Below are positions 1 through 10,200 of a stretch of 64,000 nucleotides of DNA, piece after piece. Each line of letters begins with the position of its first letter. The first letter of the stretch is position 1. Source of the stretch: Campylorhamphus procurvoides (Eukaryota; Chordata; Aves; Passeriformes; Dendrocolaptidae); NCBI GenBank assembly GCA_013396655.1, contig WBMV01008576.1:801406-865405 (forward strand). Direction: 5' to 3'. A program made the position numbers and the translations under genes. The notes under the pieces were generated by a model, which did not search any database, had not been told where the DNA came from, and saw only the letters and a program-made list of their open reading frames with translations.

Positions 1-640
1 GTTTGTTTCCCATGAAGTCTAGAAAGTTCCCTAGTCTTCTGTATCCTGAGAAATCACAAGAAGTCCTGCTTTTGTCTATAGCAGCAAAGGCCTTGAAAAT
101 AGTTTCTTCACGGAGGAACTCTGTTACACTGGTGCTGTTTCAAAGGAGGTGAATCACCATGTAGTATAGTGAGCGAGTCTCTAGTTGAAGAAGGCCCTTT
201 AAAAATAAATTATTTCAGCAGAAGCGAGTATGTAAGGAAAATACTGACCAGAGGGTATAAAACTGGGAGGAATGGTTGATACATCAGGTCCTACCAGATG
301 CCATCCATATGAACCTGATGGACTGACAGAACAGTCTGACAGGAGCACCAAGAAGTTCAACAAGGGGAAGTGCGAGAGTCCTGCACCTAAGGAGGAACAA
401 CTGCATGCCTCAGTACATTCTGGGAGGGGGTGACCTGCTGAAAGTAGATTTGCAGAAAGGACTTGTGCATTGTGGTGGACACCAAAGTAAACATGAGCCA
501 GCAATGTGCAGCAAAGAGGCCACCAGTATGCTGGGCTGCATTAGGGGGAGCACCGCCAGCAGGACAAGGGCGAGGATAACCGAGCACAGGGACAGGCTGC
601 CGGAGAGGCTCTGGAATCTCTGTCCTTAAAGACATTCCAA
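1..640. other. Upstream flank, no gene recognised
   Basis: Ordinary AT-balanced sequence before the first CpG island. Short open frames occur on both strands but show no family resemblance, and no repeat is recognisable. In mammals PDE11A lies on the opposite strand upstream of RBM45, so its 5' end may be nearby, but nothing here can be assigned to it. Confidence 0.5.
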
Positions 641-684
641 GTCAAGAGGCCCTGGCGTGGGGCAGCCGGCTGGAGGCGGCCGTG

Positions 685-900
685 CCTCGGTGACGGCGCC
701 GGGCCCGGTGTTGGAGCCGGACTCGGTAACAGAACCGCTTCTCGGTGATGGAGCTGGGCCCCGGTAGTGAGGCCGGGCCCCGGCGACGGAGCCTGCCTTT
801 GATGATGGATCCGGCCCCGGTAACAGAGCTGGCCTCGGTAACAGGGCCAGGCCCCAGTGACGGAGCTGGACCCCGGTAATAGGGCCGGCCCCCGGCGCGG
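685..900. repeat. Degenerate GC-rich minisatellite, unit about 18-20 bp
   Basis: About eleven imperfect units of the form CGGTAACRGRGCTGGCCC follow one another. Examples are the CGGTAACAGA and CGGTAACAGG units at about 815-850 and the CGGTGATGGAGCTGGGCCC unit near 743. Each unit has a CGGTRA-like start and a GCCGG or GCTGG-like end. The array ends about 140 bp before the RBM45 start codon, so it lies in the promoter or 5' UTR. Copy number may vary between individuals, and the array will be hard to assemble. Confidence 0.65.
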
Positions 901-1039
901 ATGGCCGGGCGGGCGGGGCGCGGCGGAAGGGGCGGTGGAAGGGGCGGGCGCAGCGTGTCCCGTCCCGTCGGAAAGGGCGGTGCGTGCCCGTCTTGGCTGC
1001 GGCCGGGCCGGGCCGGGCCGGGACAGCCCCGCTCCCGCC

Positions 1040-1289
1040 ATGGAGGAGAGCAGCGGCGTGCGCCTCTCGGCCGAGTGCCTGGACGAGCCGCCCAACAGCC
1101 GCATCTTCGTGGTGCTGGGCAAGGACACCGAGGAGTCGCTGATCCGGGAGCGCTTCGCCCCCTTCGGGGACATCCAGAACATCTGGCTCCTGCGGGACAG
1201 GCGCACCAACGAGTCCCGCGGCATCGCCTTCATCAAGTTCGCCCGCAGCTCGCAGGCCTGCCGGGCCATGGAGGAGATGCACGGCCGCA
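1040..1289 (+). CDS. RBM45: RBM45 exon 1, first part (RRM1)
   Basis: Encodes residues 1-83, starting MEESSG and ending MEEMHGR, and so covers most of RRM1 including both RNP motifs. It stops at the single N at 1290. Continuing straight on would read ALRALLASG, which is intron-derived sequence from the duplicate at 1291-1964, and then reach a stop near 1406. The true continuation resumes at 1966. Confidence 0.95.
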
Positions 1290-4200
1290 NGGCGCTGAGA
1301 GCTCTGCTCGCATCGGGCCCGCGGCCGCCTCCGCTCTGGGGAGGGCGGGGGTCCCGTCCCGACGTGGGGGGGGCCTGTCCCGACATGGGGGTCCCACGCG
1401 TGGCCTAAGCTGTGACAGGCCGGGGGAAAATGCTCCACCTGGAAGCTAGGGGGTCTTTGTTTGGGGTTACGTATTTAATTTTCAGGGAGTCTCTCTGGCA
1501 AAGATTCTCAAACGGTGTGTTCTAAGTGTTGTAAGCAAGATAAGTGTGAATAAATAGAACTATCGTTGCAAAACTTTGGTTTTGTAGCTTGTGAACACTT
1601 TTTAAATTTTTCATTTTTTTTTTAAATCTGTGGAACTGATTTGCAGCTTGCAGCCTCCCGATTTGTTTTCATATTAACCAAGTAGTAAGAAGATATGAAT
1701 GAGTTTGAACAGTAGAAGAAGATTCCATGTGTTTAATTTGAAAATGCAACTGAGTCATTAAAATCTTACCTGAGGAACTTGTTATCAAAAGTCAAAAGAT
1801 CAGAGTTCTATAAATTAAGAGCTCTGTGAAATCAGTTGCTTATTTTGTGTAAGGTTTGAAAGTTGTGTTTTTCTTACATGGTTACTTTGGGTTTGTTTTT
1901 TTGTTTTTATTTGTGCTTTGTTTGGTTTTTTCTCCTTCTCTTCTGATGTGCACTTCTGACATGANTCCCCGACACCAAGCCCATCAAGGTACCCGCCGGG
2001 GCCTGGAGCGGGCCGGGCGGCCTTGGGGGGCCGGGCGGGAGCAGCCGCCCCAGCGCCCTGGGCCTGGCCCCAGCGCCCTGGGCCTGGCCCCAGCGCCCTG
2101 GGCCTGGCCCCACCGCCGGCGCTGAGAGCTCTGCTCGCATCGGGCCCGCGGCCGCCTCCGCTCTGGGGAGGGCGGGGGTCCCGTCCCGACGTGGGGGGGG
2201 CCTGTCCCGACATGGGGGTCCCACGCGTGGCCTAAGCTGTGACAGGCCGGGGGAAAATGCTCCACCTGGAAGCTAGGGGGTCTTTGTTTGGGGTTACGTA
2301 TTTAATTTTCAGGGAGTCTCTCTGGCAAAGATTCTCAAACGGTGTGTTCTAAGTGTTGTAAGCAAGATAAGTGTGAATAAATAGAACTATCGTTGCAAAA
2401 CTTTGGTTTTGTAGCTTGTGAACACTTTTTAAATTTTTCAATTTTTTTTTAAATCTATGGAACTGATTTGCAGCTTGCAGCCTCCCGATTTGTTTTCATA
2501 TTAACCAAGTAGTAAGAAGATATGAATGAGTTTGAACAGTAGAAGAAGATTCCATGTGTTTAATTTGAAAATGCAACTGAGTCATTAAAATCTTACCTGA
2601 GGAACTTGTTATCAAAAGTCAAAAGATCAGAGTTCTATAAATTAAGAGCTCTGTGAAATCAGTTGCTTATTTTGTGTAAGGTTTGAAAGTTGTGTTTTTC
2701 TTACATGGTTACTTTGGGTTTGTTTTTTTGTTTTTATTTGTGCTTTGTTTGGTTTTTTCTCCTTCTCTTCTGATGTGCACTTCTGACATGAAATTTATTT
2801 CAATAATTAAAAGGGCCTTTCAAAGTAACAGATATGAGAAGTTATGATCTTTTCATAGATCTCACTCGACCTGCAAGCTTCAGCCCAGCTGAGCAGTGAA
2901 CTGCAGCAGCAAGGTTTTAATAAGCTGTTAGGCCTTTTTGTTTGTTCAGTTGCGTATTTGTTTTTACTCCTGCTATAATAGACCTGTTACAGTAATGCAT
3001 TCTTTGCTACCTCTCCCTTGTCACTGGTGATCTTGGTAATGCTGCTGAGTCAGTAACAGTATTCCTCACCATTGTTCATTATCCCTGGTAAGAACTTCTG
3101 CTGGCCTCTGTCCTGCTTGGGAAACCACTTGGGGTGAATTTTTTTGTAGGTCTTTTGTCACAGTTGATCACAGATGTTCTTTCTTCTGTGTAAGGAAAGC
3201 TAGCTTATGTGAACAATAAAGACAAAGATTGTTACACTTTTTTCTTGCTTGTTGATAGGTATTTAAGACCCTTTTGCCGTTAATTGGTGTCTATGCAATT
3301 ATTTCATTAGGTATTTATTGCACAGTCAAGAGCTTCTGGAAGCCACCGAGATGTTGAAGATGAGGAGCTTACACGAATCTTTGTTATGATACCAAAATCC
3401 TATACAGAGGAGGATCTGCGGGAGAAATTTAAGGTACTGATTTGCTATTTGTTAATGGTTATTTTAAAATGCCTTTGTCTCAGTTATGAGAAGAGCTTGG
3501 TGCATGGAACTTTTATGCATTTTCAAATATTGGAAATTAATATGCTTTTTAATTGTTCTAGATGTATGGAGACATTGAATATTGCAGCATCATTAAAAAC
3601 AAGACTACTGGAGAAAGTAAAGGTTTGGGCTATGTGAGGTATCTAAAACCATCACAAGCTGCCCGAGCAATTGAAGAGTGCGATCGAAGTAAGAATATGA
3701 CTGAATTCTTTGACTTAAGTGTCTATCATCATTAATGTACCTTTTAGTTTAATTATCAGGCAAATTATTTATGATGTAAAAATATCCTGAGTCAAAGTTC
3801 TCTTGCAAATAATAGCATTCTTCACATTCAGTAAGAGCAGTCACCTGATTATATTCTTTCAGGGCCAAACTGCAGGTAAAATCATTGAAAAGAGTTTGGA
3901 AGGGGATCCAGAATTTTCTTTCTTGCATTATTATTGGCCTATAATGTAGGCTTCATGCACAGGAAAGTATAATTTTAATATATCCTTGGAAATAGGCATG
4001 CTTAATAAAATTTATTTAATATAAAATTAATTTATGTATAAAATACATTTGATAATCCATTTGGATTCCTTTGTGATTATATTTAATTTAGAAAAAAATC
4101 ATGCTAGTTGAAATTGGGGACAGAGTGTTTGTTTTCATTTAGTGTGATGATTTATGTGTTACAGAGTCTGCTTTATTTATTACCAGCCATTTGGTGAGGC

Positions 4201-7200
4201 ACTGGAGCAGGTTGCCCAGAGAAATTGTGGATGCCCCATCCCTAGAAGTGTTCAGTGCTAAGCTGGATGAGGCTCTGAGCAACCTGGTGTAACGGAAGGT
4301 GTTCCTGCCCATGGTAGGGGGTTGGAACAAGACGGTCTTTAAGATCCCTTCCAACCCAAACCATTCTGCGATTCTATAATTTGTCATTTATGCCAAAACG
4401 TGTTAGTGAATTTAAGTGAGTCTGCTGGAAGGCCTCCAAGGTGGTCAGGCTGCATGCACATGACTTAGGAACAGAGATGGAGGGAATTGGGCTTGCTCAT
4501 CCAGGAGAAGAAAGGCTTTTGGGGAACCTAACAGCAGCCTTCCAGTCCAACGTCCTGTTCGATTTTTGCTTAATTACAAATATGAAACAACTTGGTGTGT
4601 GGGTGTGATTGTTTGTTCTTATTTTTTTTTGTACCTTTGTTTGGTTTTTTCCCCTGTGGTTGTTCTTCATCATATCTATCATAAGTGATTCTACAAAAGT
4701 TATATTTGTGCATAGGAATATGAGTCAGAGATTACTTAGCAGTTGAATTGTATTTCCTTTTTTGCTGTGAGGTTTAAATGAAATTAGTTGGGTAGCTTGA
4801 GTGTAATATCCATTACTTTCATAAAACCAAAACCTAGATCAGTGCAAAACACCCATCAATTTCTGTTTTAGCACAAAAGTTCAGGTGATTGTTTCTGGAG
4901 CATCTCAGAATTGTGCTAAGTATCACAGAATGGTTGAAGTTGGAAGGGACTTTTGGAGGTAATCTTGTTCAAACAGGGTCATCTGAGCACTGTGGTTGCT
5001 CAGGACCATGTCCATGTGGCTTTTGAATATCTCCAAGCATGGAGACTCCACAACCTTTCTGGGCAACCTGTGTCACTGCTCAGTCACTCTCACATCAAGT
5101 TGATTATTGTGCTTAACTTGTGAGTAGGAGTAGTTTTATGTGGAAGCTGTTAACTTTCACACTATTACAGAAGACTTCAAGAGTTGTGGATTAGTTATTT
5201 TACTAGAGCCAGTGCTTCCTGGGTTTTCTGAATAATATGTTTCTAAATATGGTACTTGAAGAATGTGGGTCTGGTCAGAGAGCAGCTGTGCCGAGGTTTT
5301 GCTATATGTGTGATTGTTTCTTTCAGGTTTCAGGGCTATTTTGGCTGAACCTAAAAATAAGTCATCTGAGTCTTTCGAACATGACTATTACAGTAATAAC
5401 ACGAGGCAAGAACCAAGAGCAAGTACACTTCCATTTTGTAAGTCATGGCTTTTTATAGTAAAAATGGTTTGTAGTCTCAAGTATAGTCACTAAGTAAGAA
5501 TGCAATTTGGAAGAAGGGAAACTAATGGTGTCTTAGGTCAACACTTAAGTAGCAGATTGGATGTTGAAGTTAGAAACTAACCAGGCATTTCACCTCTATA
5601 TTTTTATGGCTTGCTTTGCTCTGATTGGCCAATCATTTTGTGACTTCCATTGGTGAAATTCACATATTACCTTTAGTATGTAATAGACTTGGATTGATTT
5701 TAAAAGTTGTATGCAACGCATACATGAAATGAAGGTATGCTAATGTGATGACTCAAATTATTTTGTTGATTCTTGAGGTGTACAGCCAGAATTTTGTAGT
5801 TTTGAAAAAAATGAGAACAGAATTCAAGAATCGGTCTCCAAACGTCTGTCAGTGGTATCACGGCTACCCTTTATTCAAGAGCAGTTGTTCGCCCTCTTTG
5901 ATTTAGTTCCAGGACTGGAATACTGTGATGTTCAGCGAGATCCTTATACCAACAGTGGTAAGTATAAGTATAAAAAGTTTTTTTCTTTTTTCTCTGAAGG
6001 GAATCCCTTGTAATTTACCTCAATTATTTTGTAAGGCAAAATATAGTACCCTTGTTGGAAAGAATCAGTGGTTGTTGCTATCATAGCATAAACCCGAACA
6101 TTCAGTTTTGCTTCAGCCTCTTTACAGGTAACCTTAAATAGTTTTACTTTTCAGTGATAAAATCTCAAGAAGGACAGAATCAAAGTCATGATAAGTGGGT
6201 TTTGGTCAAATCAATAGTTTCAAGCAGGATAAATGAAGAAAAGGTTTCATAAATTATTAGACATCTACTTAAAATGTTCTCTAAACAGATCTTTTGAGTT
6301 TTCATCTTGAAATGATGCAGGCATGTGTGTATGTATGTAGAAGCTGCTACAAGTAAATGGGATTAAATAATTCCAAAACAGGTCATGTTCTCTATCAAAA
6401 AGATTTTTTGGTGTCAGTCTTGTTTTGCTGCTGCTGAGACAAATGTGGAAGCGGTCTCTTCTCCAAGAAACTTGAAATGTAAATGATTCAGAGAGTTAAA
6501 ATGTAATTTTACAGTTCTTGAGACACTTTTGATGGGATAATTGCACTTTAAATGAAATTGTGTATGCTACTGGTGTGGTTTTATTGCCAGCTTTTCAAGT
6601 TACCATAAACACGATTCATCTGTCATTAGTTAATTCCACTGAAGTTTTCTACAAATAATACTGGTTAAATAATATGAGATGTGTGGTAAAGAGACAAGAA
6701 TTTTGTGTCATCCATGACTGATGTGCAGTTTAATCATTTCTCTGTACCAGTGTAGTTTGTTCCTAGGATTTAGCCATGTCATAGTGAAACTGTGTGCACT
6801 GTATTTGTAGGGTACGCTGTGATTCAGTACAGTACTGCTGCATCAGCCATATATGCCAAGTACAAATTACATGGGTTTGAGTATCCTCCTGGAAATCGAT
6901 TAACTGTCATTTTCCTAGAAGATGGGAGTGATAGCTCAGAGTAAGTACTAATGCCTTGAGGTAAAACGTTGTAACTTGTGTTCTGGAGAGCAGAATCTTA
7001 AATAAATAAATTGTTATAAGAAGTAACAACACTGTCACTGTAGCTTGTTCAGTACTCCGTGTTTTCTGAAACTGGGGCATTTGATTTTAGGTTTTCTTTT
7101 TGTATGGTTTAAAATAACCCTTTTGAAACTTATTAGTCTTTGGTAAAGAAAAGATTAAAATGCATATTCTTAAGATCCTATGGAAAAATCTTGGATTTGT

Positions 7201-10200
7201 TGAGTATTTTTGTCAATAATATGTAGGATGTAACAAGGCTGGAATGTGTTTTTGATGAAGTTTTTGTATTATAACCAGATTTATCTGTTTGATGTCTTGG
7301 TTGTGTGCAGTAGTGCAAGCAGTGGCCTTGGGAAGCATATATGTAGGGTAAAGCTATTTGGTGCTGAGGATCGGATACCCCCACAGTGTGGGAAATCATC
7401 AGGTGTTTCACCATCTCTAACTCATTCCTGTGATTTGAATGCCCATTACAAGTTGGAGTGGATTAGGTACCCTCCTGCGGTGAATATTTTGACTTAGTTG
7501 CATCCTAAAGGAATCTAGTTCCTGTCAGACATATTCTGGGAGATGAATGAAGATACTAAGGAGGGAAAATGGGGAGATTCACTTCAGAAGTGCATGCCTG
7601 ACCTAAGCTAGAAAAAATGTTGAGTGCAACCTTCATTCTTCAGTAATTCTTACACCATGGTCCTACAACTCAGACTGTAAATCTCTGCCAAAAGTACAAT
7701 TGCTTTTTCTTATTGTGCAACAAAACAGAAAAACCCTGGAAAATGACAGCTGGAAGTAAACTGTCTCTGATAATATTTTAACTTCTGAACCGAATCTTTG
7801 TGCTCTTTACTAAAACAGGTGAATTTTTTCTGTCCCTTTTGCTTTTTAGACGCCTCACACAAAATGTAGTGGACTCTTGCAGAGTATTAAAAAAAGCAAA
7901 GTGTAATTTTGTATCTGTAGGTGTAATAACGTATGAGTGTTTTCAGAGAGTTCCAGCTAGCATGAATACTTTCACATTATGGCTATGGAATGTCATTAAG
8001 GCCTGGCTTGTTTTTCATTATCTACATAATATTACAGATTTCCAGAGATACTCTTAGATGTGCATTAAAACTTATTTTCTTTTGCTGAATTTAAGAGTAC
8101 CATAACTTAGCTCTTTCTTTAAAGTATTTTGTTATCACTTCTGCTTGCAGCCTCATCAGAAAAATGGCAACACAGCTGGTAACAGCACAGGTGTCATCGG
8201 TGTTGCGCAGTAACAATGCGATTGTTCAGCAGTATAGGACACCTCCTGTAAGTTAACATAACGGATAGTGTTAGTATTCTTCTGAATTGTAAGGAACTTC
8301 AGATATGTCAATAAAGAACACTGCTCACTTTCTTCTGTAACTGCTTTAGATGCTGCATTTTTTCAGATGTACTTCCAATTGGTTGGTACATTTTTATTCC
8401 CTGTAAAGGTGTCTGAGCTTAATTGGATTTATTGTACAAGTGAATGAAATAACAAAAAAAAAATAAAGAAATAAAGATTAGAACTCATAGGGGCTGTTTA
8501 TGTCCTGTGATGGGAACAAAAAATTGTAAGTGAGGTAAAATAACTTCCTCTGCCCCCTGCTATCAGTTAATTTATACTTGCTTTCTTTTTGCCCTGTTTC
8601 AGCAGGCGTTTGGAGGAACTTCTGCCCCACAGTTACTTCAGCCCCAAACAGATGCCATACTTCCACCACCCAAAAAAAAAGTTCCACCTGACACTTCTGT
8701 GAAGGAAAGACTTTTCATACTTTTTCATCCCCATCCTTTACCTGTAAATGTATTGGAGGATGTGTTCTGGTAAGACTCCATTTACAAATAAATGTTCCCT
8801 AACAAAAAGAAAACTAACTGAAATATTTAAAATAAGTGTTGAAAATAAAAAAGATTATCATGAAAACGCCTTCCAGAAAAGGCAGTGCACAGTGATCAGT
8901 AAGTCATAAGTGAACAGTAGGTAACAGTCGCTTTTAGAAACAATTGTGTAAGGGAGTTCACATTGAAGTATGGATGCAGTGTCATCAGTATAGCAGTTTT
9001 ATTATCAATTAGCTTAACATGAGGTAAAATGTCTAGTCTTCTAATGTTTATTTTTAACCAAAAAAGTGGTACTTCCAGTTATTTCCTAATTTATTTTGCA
9101 TTTTCTTTTACTTATTTGTGTAAGGTATTTAAGTATTTTGATAAATTTTCATAGTAACTTAGGTGAGTAAGTATAGGGACTTGTTTTATTTCTGATATAT
9201 CATAATGGTTTGCATCTTAGACTATTTCAGCTGTTCTTTCACACAACCTCTTTCTGAGGAGCAAAGACTGGAGACAATTTTTGCCATTTTTAAAACAAAT
9301 GTATAGGTAACTGTTCTCCAGCATTTTATATTTTTTGTTTGTACTATACTCTTGAAAAAGATATTTCCCTTTTCTAATAGTTTGCATCTGCAATAAATGT
9401 TTGGAAAGCCAAACTATTTTCAAAGCACCAGGACAGGAAAAGAAATTATATGTACATGTGTGGAATTTAAAACTGTGCCTATTTGATACACTGGATTTTC
9501 TTAATCAGATGCTGGAGAAGGAAAAGGCTATGTATACACTTGTATAACTTTGGTATGCAGCAAACAGATTATTTTTTAAAAACGTATTTTAAGGGTCTCT
9601 CTAGGAATCTCCTGAGGGCTTGGAAATCTGTATTTTTCTCTAGAGCTTTTGTGCTTGCTTTGAGTCATTTCAGTGAGACCTCGTCAAAGATGAATCACAG
9701 CTGAGCAAGTTCATTTAAGTGAAGTACAAGTTTAGCTTCTGAATTATCTGCTGGTTTGCGTGTGTATGTCTTATTTTTGGTTTGTTCAGGTTTTTATCTT
9801 GTTTTGTTTTTGTGGGGTGTTTTGAGTGCCACTTAGTTTTGGGGACTATAGTATTGATTAGCTTTACATATTCTTTTAAATAAGAGAGAAATCACTGGTG
9901 TTTGTGGTTCTATCATAATATTCCATAGAAAATACCATCTATGACTTTTGGTGTTTCTATTCCTGCCCATAATTCAAGAGAAGAAAATATGAAAATTGGG
10001 AGTTTTAGAAGAGGGCAGCAGAAAACATAGCATAGAGATCACAATACAGTTTTGACAGTTAACAAATCACATATACTTGAGATTGGATATGTTGCAGGAA
10101 AACCTGTAAATTATCCTTTTTTCCCCCCTCCAGTCGTTTTGGACAATTGATACAAGTTTACCTTGTGGCTGGAAAAAATGTGGGCTATGCAAAATTTGCT

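Larger units (their letters stand above)
640..1430. promoter_or_regulatory. RBM45: CpG island over the RBM45 promoter and exon 1
   Basis: Base composition changes abruptly from AT-rich to strongly GC- and CpG-rich near 640 and back again after about 1430. The island covers the presumed promoter, the 5' UTR and the first coding exon. There is no TATA box near the start codon, which suits a housekeeping CpG-island promoter. A GGCCG-type pentamer repeat lies just before the start codon, at about 1001-1022. The transcription start cannot be fixed from sequence. The right edge is distorted, because sequence after 1290 is a duplicate of intron 1 DNA that belongs elsewhere; the natural continuation of the island is 1966 to about 2230. 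Confidence 0.75.

Noticed and set aside
541..1449. Long open frames (180-280 codons) on both strands over the RBM45 promoter and exon 1
   Set aside because: They arise from GC-rich sequence with few stops, are rich in G, A, P and R, run across an N join, and are shadows of the RBM45 frame.
1815..2265. Open frames on both strands around the second copy of the duplicated block
   Set aside because: They cross the N at 1965 and the 20-bp repeat, and their sequence is intron 1.
1291..2791. Reading the 674-base repeat as a real segmental duplication or alternative exon
   Set aside because: It interrupts a conserved RRM, is bounded by single Ns, and differs only at allelic levels from its partner.
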